Shown in pieces: positions 25,288 to 33,833 of a stretch of DNA of 64,000 nt (positions within the stretch are counted from its first letter, which is position 1; each line of letters starts with the position of its first letter). The stretch is taken from the NCBI GenBank assembly GCA_003481775.1, contig QULU01000020.1, positions 1 to 64,000 of the forward strand. The letters run 5' to 3'. A model generated the notes under the pieces. The model saw only the letters and a program-made list of their open reading frames with translations, did not search any database and was not told the DNA's origin. Source of the stretch: Clostridiaceae bacterium OM02-2AC (lineage in GTDB: Bacteria > Bacillota_I > Bacilli_A > Erysipelotrichales > Erysipelotrichaceae). A program made the translations under genes and the position numbers.

Positions 25288-25370
25288 TATTTTTGTAGAG
25301 AGCATGAAAATGCTATCTATTAGGGTGCATATAAATCTGTTATAATAATAGTATGAAAGAAGGTGCTGAA

Positions 25371-27035
25371 ATGTCTATATACAGAACAAATGTTAGATTT
25401 GGAGTATCTTTACAAAATAGAGCGAAATCTGTAAGTTCATTAAACACAAGATATTTACTGAATGATTTGAACAAATATCTGTACTCTGATTTATCAGTGA
25501 ATACACCTTATTATGGTAAAGTTTGTGCGTTATATGGTTTGCGAAGAACTGGGAAGACTACTATGATGTTACAATCTATTTTAGGTATGACAAATGAGCA
25601 ATTTAATAAAACTGCATGGATAGATGTAACAGAAGAAGACAACATGGCAAGTTTGTATCTAGATTTACAAAAATTAAATGAACAGGGATATAAATATATT
25701 TTCATTGATGAAATTACCAAAGTAGAACAATTTGTAAGAGTATCTTCTTTACTATCAGATGAGTTTGCTATATCAGGTATTCATATTGTATTAACAGGAA
25801 CAGATTCATTAGGTATTTATTTAAGCCAAAGAGGAGAGTTGTTTGATCGTTCAATTTCAATTCATACAACTTATATTCCATATTATGAATATACGCATTT
25901 ATTTCCAAATGCCACTGCTGAAGATTATATTGTGGAAGGTGGATTGTTGTCAAAAAGTGGAATTAACTATAATAGAGATGAAAATTTTAAAGAATATGTT
26001 GATTCAGCTATTGCAGAAAATATTCAACATTCCTTGTCTAAATTAAAAGATAAAGGAGATTTAGGTGCTTTATATTTAATTCATAGTCGAGGAGAATTAA
26101 CAAATGTTATCAATCGAGTTATCGAAGATAAGAACCATGAATTTTTACTTGATGCAATTTTGAAAAATTTTGAATCTCATGATATTGGAGTTTTGCATCA
26201 CTATATATCGGATGTTAAAGACAATGATATATTATCCTATAGTGCTGATATGAATGTAGAAAATCTATCAGAGCAAATAAAAAAGGATTTAAAGATTTTA
26301 AATTACAATGAATTAAAGTATGGCTTAACAGAAAATGAACTTGCACAGATAGAAAATTATTTGTATGAGTTGGATTTTTTTGATGATGTTAAATATTGTA
26401 CAGTTAGCAAAGAATTTTCAATTTCTGATAATCCTGTCGTTGTTCAACCTTGCATTCGTTATAATCAGGCAAAATCAGCATTAAAAGCGTTGTATAATGA
26501 CCCTAAATTCGTTAAGTTGAGTGGAGATAAACAAGAGTTCATTTATAACAAATTGTTATCTGATATTAAAGGAAGAATGTTAGAAGAAATTGTTCTCTTA
26601 AATGTAACTAGAAGTTTATCTGATTGCTTTGTTTCTCAATTTAGATTTTATGAGTATAGAAAATCTCCATTTAAAAATGGCGAATATGATATGGTTATTC
26701 GTAACAAAAAGAATGAAACATTCATTTTTGAAATTAAACATTCTTCTGAAGTTGAATACAATAAACAAACAAAACATTTGCTAGATACTGAAAAACTTGA
26801 TTGGTTAAAAGAAAATGGTTTTAAAGTAAAAGAAAAAGTTGTTTTATATAATGGAAAGACTTTAGATAAAGATGATAATGGGGTTATATATCTTAATGTT
26901 TCAGAATTCCTTGAAGAACTGAAAGTATATGACCGTAATTATTTGTATAATAAGAATGGCATTACTGATGGAAACGAAGACAATGATGCAGTCAATATAA
27001 GTATTGAAGATGATTTTGAAGATAGAGATATTTAA
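25371..27035 (+). CDS. AAA ATPase with C-terminal nuclease-like domain (paralog 2)
   Basis: 554 aa from MSIYRTNVRFGVSL; start by RBS GAAGGTGC. Same build as paralog 1: Walker A YGLRRTGKTTM, Walker B YKYIFIDEI, sensor IVLTGTDSLG, then HTTYIP.YE in both. C-terminal NGEYDMVIRNKKNETFIFEIKHSSE keeps the nuclease-like D-E-K residues. It ends SIEDDFEDRDI, almost identical to the end of the unrelated Fic protein (SIEEDFEDRDI). The two AAA proteins may form a mixed ring, or represent a diversified pair such as antigenically distinct defence units. Confidence 0.72.
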   Translation: MSIYRTNVRFGVSLQNRAKSVSSLNTRYLLNDLNKYLYSDLSVNTPYYGKVCALYGLRRTGKTTMMLQSILGMTNEQFNKTAWIDVTEEDNMASLYLDLQKLNEQGYKYIFIDEITKVEQFVRVSSLLSDEFAISGIHIVLTGTDSLGIYLSQRGELFDRSISIHTTYIPYYEYTHLFPNATAEDYIVEGGLLSKSGINYNRDENFKEYVDSAIAENIQHSLSKLKDKGDLGALYLIHSRGELTNVINRVIEDKNHEFLLDAILKNFESHDIGVLHHYISDVKDNDILSYSADMNVENLSEQIKKDLKILNYNELKYGLTENELAQIENYLYELDFFDDVKYCTVSKEFSISDNPVVVQPCIRYNQAKSALKALYNDPKFVKLSGDKQEFIYNKLLSDIKGRMLEEIVLLNVTRSLSDCFVSQFRFYEYRKSPFKNGEYDMVIRNKKNETFIFEIKHSSEVEYNKQTKHLLDTEKLDWLKENGFKVKEKVVLYNGKTLDKDDNGVIYLNVSEFLEELKVYDRNYLYNKNGITDGNEDNDAVNISIEDDFEDRDI

Positions 27036-27059
27036 GTGGAGAGTAATCTTCACTTTTTT
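27035..27059 (+). terminator. Terminator of AAA gene 2
   Basis: AAGTGGAGA / TCTTCACTT stem with GTAA loop and T-run, a repeat of 25242-25266. Confidence 0.8.
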
Positions 27060-27067
27060 CAAAAATA

Positions 27068-27080
27068 GGAAGTGACTTCC
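27068..27080. repeat. GGAAGTNACTTCC palindrome, copy 10
   Basis: Copy 10 of 16, between the AAA terminator and the promoter of the repeat RNA. Confidence 0.9.
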
Positions 27081-27112
27081 TATTTTGAATAAAATGCAAT
27101 TTTAAAATTAGT

Positions 27113-27395
27113 TTGCAAATATAAATTACTGTGCTATACTCTAATCGAAGAGAACATCTTCATTATCATTCATATGAGGTTTGTCCTTTGCAGTTGAAGT
27201 ACAAGACAAGAGGCAAATCTCGAATCTTTAAGGTGCTTCGCTACCATGCCTGTATAATGCAGGATAGTCAAACGACTAAAAGGCGAATAATCTATTCGGG
27301 TGCTTCGCTACCATGCCTATTCATAATTTAACGAATAGGATAGCAAACAGCTAAAAGGCGAATACAAAGTCATGTATAGGTACATGGCTTTTTTT
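27113..27395 (+). ncRNA. Tandem-repeat RNA, type III antitoxin candidate
   Basis: Promoter TTGCAA (27113), 16-bp spacer, TGC-TATACT (27135). The RNA holds units starting at 27211, 27281 and 27356 (the last truncated), of 70 and 75 nt, each beginning AGGCRAAT and sharing GGTGCTTCGCTACCATGCC. Hairpins vary in a paired manner between units (CCTGT..GCAGG against CCTATTC..GAATAGG; AGTCAAACGACT against AGCAAACAGCT). A 9-bp terminator AGTCATGTA/TACATGGCT with T-run (27368-27395) ends it just before the toxin gene. This order (repeat RNA, leaky terminator, ToxN-like gene) is that of type III toxin-antitoxin loci; the units are longer than those I know (about 35-50 nt). Confidence 0.7.
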
Positions 27396-27414
27396 CATGT
27401 TTGGGGGTGCTTGT

Positions 27415-28491
27415 ATGAGCGAAAAACTAGATTTCTATGAAGTGAATGTTGATTATGTAAAATATTTAAAACAATTCGATTCTCGAATACCTAATGTGGA
27501 GTATCAGAATAGAAATAAATTTTTGTGTGGTACTTTATTTAAAATCAATGGATTGAATTATTTTGCTCCTGTATCCTCATTTAACATAAAACAAAGTTCA
27601 AATTATGTCATTGAAGTAGGAAATGTACCAGTGGGAAGTGTTCGTTATTCTTTTATGTTTCCTGTGCCTGATGCAGAAATTAAACAAAAAGTGATAAACA
27701 ACGAAAGTGATTATCAATACAGATTTCTGCTAAGACAAGAATTAAAATATTGTAACAAGAATAGAGAAGTCATTCAAAGTAAAGCAAAAGCAATCTATCA
27801 CAAGGCATTGGATAAGAATACGACATATCATCAGTTCTGTTGTGATTTTCAATTATTGGAAAAAAAGTGTAAAGAATGGATTTATGATAAAACCATAGAG
27901 AAACATGAAAAAGGGATTCCCATGTATAAGTTTTCCTTTCAAGAGAAAATGACATTGTTAGAACTTACGAAAGACAGACATATGATTGAGTTATTAGCTG
28001 TAGATCATAATGAAGTTATTAAAAATAAAGCAACAGATAAACTTAAAAAGATAGATGAAGCTACTAAGAAAGTATCTCCAGTTCATGAACTTTTGAAGCA
28101 GAAAGAAACAGTACCCCATAAAATTTATTTTACTGATTATCAGACAACAGTTCGATTGGAATTGATAAAAGATAGTATTTGCTATTACAAGAATGAGTTG
28201 AATAATTCAATCTATGCATTGGAACGAAAAGATGCTCATTTACCTCAAGTGATGCAGAGAATGTTAGAACCATATCTAAAGGCAAATGAAAAGAATACCA
28301 ATGTATATGTTCTAACAGACAGTGACCTAGCTAATAGCAATTATCATAGTCTTTTGATTGAATATCAGAATTATCCTGAACGGTTTGATTATGTGCGAAA
28401 AGGAATAGTTACTTCCAGTCAAAAAACAGCAATTATGGAAAATGAAAATCAATTTAATAAGACAGATGAATTTGATGAAATTGAAAAATAG
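27415..28491 (+). CDS. ToxN/AbiQ-type endoribonuclease with C-terminal extension and acidic tail
   Basis: 358 aa from MSEKLDFYEVNVDYVKYL (RBS GGGGGTG). Residues 1-160 match the ToxN/AbiQ family: DSRIPNVEYQNRNKFLCGTLF, NGLNYFAPVSSF, YSFMFPVPD, QYRFLLRQELKY, and CCDFQLLEKKCKEW. These toxins cut mRNA and are held inactive by processed RNA repeats in phage defence and maintenance. Unlike the usual 165-200-aa toxins, this one has about 190 more residues of unknown function and ends NKTDEFDEIEK, the common acidic tail, with the stop in palindrome copy 11. A functional split between ribonuclease and a delivery or partner domain is possible. Confidence 0.78.
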   Translation: MSEKLDFYEVNVDYVKYLKQFDSRIPNVEYQNRNKFLCGTLFKINGLNYFAPVSSFNIKQSSNYVIEVGNVPVGSVRYSFMFPVPDAEIKQKVINNESDYQYRFLLRQELKYCNKNREVIQSKAKAIYHKALDKNTTYHQFCCDFQLLEKKCKEWIYDKTIEKHEKGIPMYKFSFQEKMTLLELTKDRHMIELLAVDHNEVIKNKATDKLKKIDEATKKVSPVHELLKQKETVPHKIYFTDYQTTVRLELIKDSICYYKNELNNSIYALERKDAHLPQVMQRMLEPYLKANEKNTNVYVLTDSDLANSNYHSLLIEYQNYPERFDYVRKGIVTSSQKTAIMENENQFNKTDEFDEIEK

Positions 28492-28503
28492 GAAGTGACT
28501 TCC
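28491..28503. repeat. GGAAGTNACTTCC palindrome, copy 11
   Basis: Copy 11 of 16; overlaps the TAG of the ToxN-like gene. Complete stem with T-run TATTTTT. Confidence 0.9.
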
Positions 28504-28527
28504 TATTTTTAGAAATGGAGAAAATAT

Positions 28528-28995
28528 ATGGAATATCATTATTTTACGATTGAAGATATAGAAATGCTTACATTTAATGGAATCCCTCATTTGCATAATC
28601 ATCTTAATTATTTGATACATACCGATAAAGATCAAAAATTTACGAATGAGGATTCTGTGAGAAATGTATCCTTTATATTTGATAATGAAGGAAATTCAAA
28701 AGCATTGAGATGGACAGATGATTTAGAAAAAAGGATAGAATTAAAAAAGTATGTTTTTCGTTATATTAGAGATTTATATAAGCGATTGTTTTATGCAAGG
28801 GTTGAATGCCCTAGAAGAGATGTCCATAATTGGAATAAGGAAATGGTTGCAGAAATGTTTGGCATCATTCGAGAAATGAAGAAAGAAAAATATTATCCAT
28901 TATTTGTACAAATACACGACGATCAACCAAATTTATTCTGTCATTTTCATGTCATTTGTTTTTATGATAGAAGTAAGAAAGTGGAAGGAGAATAA
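28528..28995 (+). CDS. Hypothetical protein
   Basis: 155 aa, soluble, His-rich at the ends (HLHNHLNYLIH near the start, IHDDQPNLFCHFHVICFYD near the end). No acidic tail (ends SKKVEGE). The His/Asp pattern could be a metal site but no family is recognised. Only 3 bp separate it from the next gene. Confidence 0.6.
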   Translation: MEYHYFTIEDIEMLTFNGIPHLHNHLNYLIHTDKDQKFTNEDSVRNVSFIFDNEGNSKALRWTDDLEKRIELKKYVFRYIRDLYKRLFYARVECPRRDVHNWNKEMVAEMFGIIREMKKEKYYPLFVQIHDDQPNLFCHFHVICFYDRSKKVEGE

Positions 28996-28998
28996 ACA

Positions 28999-29181
28999 AT
29001 GAAGATAGTATTTACAGGATTGGGATTGGTTTGTTGTGGATGTGCGATATGGAATATCTATAAATTAGATGTGAAGAAACGAGAACATCATATATCCTAT
29101 GAAACATATCGTGAAAAGACAAGACAATGGATTGTGGTAACAATCGTGGGTGTCGTATTGATTGGTTTCTTTGGTATATAA
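28999..29181 (+). CDS. Small two-helix membrane protein
   Basis: 60 aa: membrane helix at 4-20, charged loop (DVKKREHHISYETYREKTRQ), second helix at 43-59. RBS GGAAGGAG. Function unknown. Confidence 0.6.
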   Translation: MKIVFTGLGLVCCGCAIWNIYKLDVKKREHHISYETYREKTRQWIVVTIVGVVLIGFFGI

Positions 29182-29201
29182 AATAGAAAGAGGTTGGCGA
29201 G

Positions 29202-30011
29202 ATGAATTTAAAAACACTTTATGAATTGAAGGAAGTACTTGATTTCTGTGGGTATCATGACACTATAGTGGAAGATATGACAAACAGGGGAATCGACCTT
29301 GAATCTTTGGAAGATAAAGTAAACCACGAACAAAAGGAAATCGAGGAGAATGTATATCCAAATCTTCATGGAACAGAGCTATTAAACAAAGAAAATATAT
29401 CTTTACTAGGAGAAGAAATACTACAGTATTTTGAAAAGACTTTGGAAGAATGGGATAAAGGTATTATTGATTATGATAAGAATACGAACCAATTATTCCA
29501 TAATGAAGGAAAGATATTCAGCAGTGATGTTATTGCATGGTATGAAGGTGGAAGAACTACAGAAGATTTAGTCAAAGAATACAGTGATGAAAAAGAGGTG
29601 GAAGAAGATAGGGAACATCAGATTCTCTTGTTATTGGGTCACGCTGTGCATTTAGGTTGGAATATAAAGCATGATGATGAAGGTATTTACTTCCATAAAA
29701 CAGCACCAAATGGTTTAGAACTTGGTGTACACTTTGATGCTGTCCATGAACAGGAAAGTGTTGAAGAATTTCTTGATGCAATTTATGAGTATGGAAATGA
29801 ATATAGTGTAGCTGAAGAATTGAGTTATTATGCAAATGTAGAGCATTATGGACAAGGACTTGTTTTAGATGATGTGATTGATGATTTGAAGTGGTTTAAA
29901 GATGAAGTTTTAGAAGTACATACTTTTTTGGAAAACTATCATCAGGAACTTTCACAAAAAGAAAATGAAACGATAGAGATGGAGTTAGAAGAAATCGACA
30001 AGGAGTTATGA
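29202..30011 (+). CDS. Hypothetical acidic protein with tail
   Basis: 269 aa, very acidic, no membrane segment. A central HLGWNIKHDDEGIYFHKTAPNG region looks like a small folded domain, and the protein ends TIEMELEEIDKEL, a variant of the common acidic tail. Part of a chain of genes with short gaps up to RadC (31104). Confidence 0.6.
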   Translation: MNLKTLYELKEVLDFCGYHDTIVEDMTNRGIDLESLEDKVNHEQKEIEENVYPNLHGTELLNKENISLLGEEILQYFEKTLEEWDKGIIDYDKNTNQLFHNEGKIFSSDVIAWYEGGRTTEDLVKEYSDEKEVEEDREHQILLLLGHAVHLGWNIKHDDEGIYFHKTAPNGLELGVHFDAVHEQESVEEFLDAIYEYGNEYSVAEELSYYANVEHYGQGLVLDDVIDDLKWFKDEVLEVHTFLENYHQELSQKENETIEMELEEIDKEL

Positions 30012-30013
30012 GA

Positions 30014-30133
30014 ATGAATAATGAAAGTGAAATGACAGGAAAGGATTTAAAAGGAATTCTACAATCATTAAAGTCGGATGAAGAATTAGTGATAGATGAT
30101 GAAGGCATTAGAATTATTAAGAAAGAAGATTAG
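30014..30133 (+). CDS. Very small acidic protein (39 aa)
   Basis: Starts MNNESEMTGKDLKGILQSLK and ends GIRIIKKED. It lies in a 2-bp gap arrangement between the preceding stop and the radC start, with RBS AAGGAG inside the previous gene. Its spacing supports translation; function unknown. Confidence 0.5.
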   Translation: MNNESEMTGKDLKGILQSLKSDEELVIDDEGIRIIKKED

Positions 30134-30135
30134 GT

Positions 30136-31104
30136 ATGAAGATAGATGTTGTTGGAATTCGATTAGTAAAGGAGCGAGAAATCGACTATGATAAGCCAAT
30201 TAAGAAACCAATAGATACTGTGAATTTTGTTTTAGAAGAGATGCAGGACTTGGATAGAGAAATGTGCATGACATTAAATTTAGATGCAAATAATTGTGTG
30301 TTAAATGCTCATATTGTATCTGTTGGTGGTTTAGATAGTTCGATAGTAGATGTAAAAAGCGTGATGAAATCGGCATTGTTGTCAAATGCTTGTGGAATTA
30401 TTATGTATCATAATCATCCATCAGGAAACAGCACACCAAGTCAAGAAGATTTTCAAATTACTGAAAAAATTAAAAGAGCCTGTGAGATTATGGACATTCA
30501 ATTTTTAGATCATATCATCATTGGAAAAGAAAACTATTATTCAATTCGTGGCGAATATACGAAACCATACGATACTTCAAAGCGAAAAGCTGAAAAAATA
30601 ACAAGAGTATTAACGATTCAGTCTTCGGATTTAGATGTGTCGAAAAAGGTGTATGCAGATAAAGATAGATGTAATTATCAAGAGGCATTACCAATTTATA
30701 GGCGATTATTTGATGATTATAATCGAATGAAAGAAACAGATTATTCATCTTTCTTTTGGGGCTTTTCCAAATTAAAAACAAAAGATATGGATAAGGCAAT
30801 TGAAAGAGCCTGTCATATGATAGGAAAAGAAACAGATGATTCTAAAATTTATGTACTGGATATTCCTAGTGAACTTTGTTTAGAAACTGACTTTTATAAT
30901 TTTGCTGATGAAATCTATGCGTATCAATATCCAAATGAAATGGAAAGTATATGGAATTCAATTTATGAAAAAAGAAATTCTGAACGGCAAGTGATTTTTC
31001 CGTATATTGAACCATCTATGATCGTTGGAGAAATTAAGCAAGGTAAATTTATTGAATTCAATCATGAAGAACAAAATTTAGAACTAGATGAAATTGAAAA
31101 ATAG
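30136..31104 (+). CDS. RadC/JAB-domain protein with C-terminal extension and acidic tail
   Basis: 322 aa. Residues 20-130 form a RadC-like JAB (MPN) metalloprotease-fold domain with YHNHPSGNSTPSQED (His92, His94, Ser96, Asp105), and earlier VGGLDSSIVDVKSVMKSAL. RadC proteins are frequent on conjugative elements and are a common piece of polyvalent proteins; their activity is unsettled. About 190 further residues are unknown. The end is NLELDEIEK, the common tail, with the stop in palindrome copy 12. Confidence 0.85.
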   Translation: MKIDVVGIRLVKEREIDYDKPIKKPIDTVNFVLEEMQDLDREMCMTLNLDANNCVLNAHIVSVGGLDSSIVDVKSVMKSALLSNACGIIMYHNHPSGNSTPSQEDFQITEKIKRACEIMDIQFLDHIIIGKENYYSIRGEYTKPYDTSKRKAEKITRVLTIQSSDLDVSKKVYADKDRCNYQEALPIYRRLFDDYNRMKETDYSSFFWGFSKLKTKDMDKAIERACHMIGKETDDSKIYVLDIPSELCLETDFYNFADEIYAYQYPNEMESIWNSIYEKRNSERQVIFPYIEPSMIVGEIKQGKFIEFNHEEQNLELDEIEK

Positions 31105-31116
31105 GAAGTGACTTCC
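31104..31116. repeat. GGAAGTNACTTCC palindrome, copy 12
   Basis: Copy 12 of 16; contains the TAG of the RadC-like gene. Confidence 0.9.
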
Positions 31117-31139
31117 TATTTTTTAGAAAGAGGTATATC

Positions 31140-31649
31140 ATGACAATATTGGGATTTTTACAAGGTAAAGAAAAAGACAATAAAGGAAGATACTTATTTG
31201 ATTATTGGGAAGCTGATAACCAATGGCTAGAAGAAACACATAATTACATACAATGGATGTTTCCATTAGATAAAAGGAGTTTTCATCATCCATTTGTCGC
31301 TCCTGCTCTAAAAGAGTATGAATTAGAAATGGCGAAACAGGATGAGATTATTCAGTATAATATGATAATGTCTTTTCAAAGAATGTTAGAATTCTATGGA
31401 TTAAGATTAAATGAAGTAGAAAACAAAATTGAAAAAAATAATTCTTTTGAGGAAAGAAGCAAGGTATGGTTAGTTGTAAAAAATCACAACCACTTACGAT
31501 TGACAAGGATTATTAAAAGTTTGCGATTATTTGGGTTGGAAACATATGCAGAAATGCTATTGGATTTTTTGATTGAGTTAGTAAGTGAAGTAGATTGTTT
31601 TACAAAAATAACTCGATCAATATGGATGGAGCTAAAGATAAGAAAGTAA
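31140..31649 (+). CDS. OGFr-domain protein
   Basis: 169 aa. DYWEADNQWLEETHNYIQWMFPL then HHPFVAPALKEYEL is the conserved core of the opioid growth factor receptor (OGFr_N) domain (D-x-E..HdYIQWlFP.....n..AP.lt..e). The domain is known from animals and scattered bacteria and phages; its molecular role is unknown. No acidic tail (ends MELKIRK). Confidence 0.65.
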   Translation: MTILGFLQGKEKDNKGRYLFDYWEADNQWLEETHNYIQWMFPLDKRSFHHPFVAPALKEYELEMAKQDEIIQYNMIMSFQRMLEFYGLRLNEVENKIEKNNSFEERSKVWLVVKNHNHLRLTRIIKSLRLFGLETYAEMLLDFLIELVSEVDCFTKITRSIWMELKIRK

Positions 31650-31692
31650 GTTGAATTTCCTTATTTTTGCATTTTCATTTCACAAAGAAAGT

Positions 31693-31833
31693 GCTAAAAT
31701 GAGTATAGTAGAATTCGTGTGAAAACTATAAAGTAAATCAAAATGTACTTACAAAAAATAGTAGGTGCTTTTTTTATTGGAGTCATCAGAAATGGTGGCT
31801 CTTTTCTTTTATGCAAAGAAAGGTGGTTTCTCT
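31693..31833 (+). promoter_or_regulatory. Promoter and leader with terminator hairpin
   Basis: Extended -10 TGC-TAAAAT at 31693-31700 starts a leader that holds GAGTCATC / GGTGGCTC (31780-31801) followed by TTTTCTTTT, then the RBS AAAGGTGG before the ATG at 31834. A terminator placed before the gene points to attenuation or antitermination. Compare 27368 and 45891. Confidence 0.5.
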
Positions 31834-32802
31834 ATGAAAAATCAGAGTTATCTCTCTGTATATAAATGCAATGAATTTAGAGTGGTAAGTAATGAGTTTA
31901 TTGGTCGTATTGAAGATACACCTGAAAACATTTCAGCTTTTGTCGTATCGGCTGATTTTAATTCCAATTACGCATTAGTGGATGATATGGATACTGTTAA
32001 AGTATTTACCATTGGTAATTTCTTGGATTTAGTACCTGATACAGAGTATTTAGAAAAGGAATTAAGACCAGTCTTGTTACAGATGCAATTTGGAGAAATA
32101 GAAATACCTGAAGTAAGATATGAAGCTATAAAAAAGAGTTTGGAAGAGTTTTTAGGAGAAAAAGGATTGTCTTCTCCAATTAGTGATTTTTTAGATGATA
32201 AACTTCGTTCTAATCGACAACTAAAAACACAACGAGGAGCAAGAAAATTTTATAGTGATGCCAACAAACAACGAATGGAGTATGCGAAAAAAAGAAGCGA
32301 AGCAATTAAAGAATATAATACATTAGTTAAAGAGGGGAAAATTATTCCCAAAACGCTGATAGAAAGAACTTTAGATAAAGCACAAGGGCATTCCGATAAT
32401 CCATCCGTTCAGGCAGCTAGAAGAATAGCAGAAAAAAGAGGATATGATTGGAGAACAGGAGAAAGACTTGAGAATGCAAAAATAGATAATGTTCAAATTG
32501 TGCAACTGGAAGTCTATAAAACTGGAGAGTTAAAAGGGTATGCTGATTTCTCTGTTGAAATTGGAGATGGCAAAGTTGAAGGATTGTATCGTATCTATGA
32601 CCCTGAAAACGGCAAAGAACAAACGATTGTAAGTTTCGATAACGGATATTCATCCAAAGAAATCATTGATACCTATTCCAATACAATAGAAACAGAACTG
32701 AAACTTGCTACAGAGGATACTTATCATAGCATGATTAAAGCAGATAAAAACTTTGATGAAATAGAACAAGATGATTTCGACCATGATGATATAGAAATTT
32801 AA
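31834..32802 (+). CDS. Hypothetical protein with double acidic tail
   Basis: 322 aa from MKNQSYLSVYKCNEF; start by RBS AAAGGTGG. A helical, basic middle (KQRMEYAKKRSEAIKEYNTLV; PSVQAARRIAEKRGYDWRTGERL) may bind nucleic acid, followed by a beta-rich part. The end NFDEIEQDDFDHDDIEI looks like two tail units in a row. No known family. Confidence 0.6.
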   Translation: MKNQSYLSVYKCNEFRVVSNEFIGRIEDTPENISAFVVSADFNSNYALVDDMDTVKVFTIGNFLDLVPDTEYLEKELRPVLLQMQFGEIEIPEVRYEAIKKSLEEFLGEKGLSSPISDFLDDKLRSNRQLKTQRGARKFYSDANKQRMEYAKKRSEAIKEYNTLVKEGKIIPKTLIERTLDKAQGHSDNPSVQAARRIAEKRGYDWRTGERLENAKIDNVQIVQLEVYKTGELKGYADFSVEIGDGKVEGLYRIYDPENGKEQTIVSFDNGYSSKEIIDTYSNTIETELKLATEDTYHSMIKADKNFDEIEQDDFDHDDIEI

Positions 32803-32811
32803 AAAAACTAT

Positions 32812-32863
32812 ATAAAAGGGAAGACCAAAGTCCTAACTTCTTGAGTTTTTTAGAAAATTCAAG
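32812..32863 (+). ncRNA. Structured RNA element, copy B
   Basis: Near copy of 8971-9022: AAAAGGG.AGACCAAAG.CCTAA is conserved, and the second stem CTTGAGTTTT/AAAATTCAAG replaces ATTGAATTT/AAATTTAAT with paired changes. Starts about 9 nt after a stop codon, like copy A. A further small hairpin CCTGTA/TACAGG follows near 32910. Confidence 0.55.
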
Positions 32864-32952
32864 ATAAGAAAATGTGAGTCTAAAGCCTATATGACTGATG
32901 ATTCACAACCTGTAATTTTGTACAGGTACTAAACATACTAAAAATAAAAAAA

Positions 32953-32965
32953 GGAAGTCACTTCC
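32953..32965. repeat. GGAAGTNACTTCC palindrome, copy 13
   Basis: Copy 13 of 16, 25 bp before the gene at 32990; flanks AAAAAAA / TTTTTTG. Confidence 0.85.
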
Positions 32966-32989
32966 TTTTTTTGAAAGAAGGTGGAGTAA

Positions 32990-33808
32990 ATGGAACAAAT
33001 GGGATTGTTTGATTTTTTGGATGAACAAGAACTAGAAAAGCCCAAAGATGTCTATTATATATCTAAGGAAGATTTAGAAAGTCAATTCATTGATGGTTAT
33101 ACACTTGGCTATCATTATGAATGGACTGTACAAAAGCCGAATTATAAGGGAGAAAACTTTATAGGGCTTTTACCAAACAATCGTGTTTATAAAAATGGGT
33201 TCATTTATCAATTTAAAACAGAGAAAGAAGCAAAACAACTGATTGTGGATACATATCAAAAACGGAAAGACTCTTTTGACAGAATGAAAGCTGATAAAGA
33301 AAGTTATCCTGTTGTTGAATATGACAACAAACCAAGAGTTAGAAAAAATCTATATTTGCTAACAGAACCAGTGAAACAACATGATGGTAGTCAAATGATA
33401 TTTTCAGAACATTGGTATAGTGGTTTGAATGGATATTTCTATACTCTTACTCTACCTTATGAAGATAAGATGGATTTACAAGGTAGAATCTTATATCAAA
33501 AAGATAAGATTGAGAATGTGTCATGGTATATCAATCGTGATCTAAAAGATAAAAGAAAAGCACCTATCTTTTATACATATATCCAAGAACTTATGGAAAG
33601 ATGTGATTATCTTGTCAATGAGTTAGGATACAACAATCCTGAATATATGGCGACATTGCCTGATTTAGAAATGCTAGAACAAATGTATGAAAAACACGAA
33701 AAAGAGCGTGAAATATATTTAAAAGAGCATCCAATAGTGAAACAGAAAATGGATGTAGAATATGAAGAAATTGAAGAAGATTTAGACGAAATGGATATGG
33801 AAATATAA
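32990..33808 (+). CDS. Hypothetical protein with acidic tail
   Basis: 272 aa, begins MEQMGLFDFLDEQELEK; a 'LFD(F/Y)L' start like that of the methyltransferase at 60244 (MSLFDYFMED), perhaps a clamp-like or docking peptide. The body is unrecognised (GYTLGYHYEWTVQKPN). It ends EYEEIEEDLDEMDMEI, a clear version of the tail. RBS GAAGGTGG. Confidence 0.6.
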   Translation: MEQMGLFDFLDEQELEKPKDVYYISKEDLESQFIDGYTLGYHYEWTVQKPNYKGENFIGLLPNNRVYKNGFIYQFKTEKEAKQLIVDTYQKRKDSFDRMKADKESYPVVEYDNKPRVRKNLYLLTEPVKQHDGSQMIFSEHWYSGLNGYFYTLTLPYEDKMDLQGRILYQKDKIENVSWYINRDLKDKRKAPIFYTYIQELMERCDYLVNELGYNNPEYMATLPDLEMLEQMYEKHEKEREIYLKEHPIVKQKMDVEYEEIEEDLDEMDMEI

Positions 33809-33833
33809 AACATATCTTAGAAAGTAGAGGAAT

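Noticed and set aside
27211..27380. Tandem repeats as CRISPR or simple satellite
   Set aside because: Units of 70-75 nt with paired changes, a promoter, a terminator and a ToxN-type gene downstream fit a type III antitoxin RNA better.
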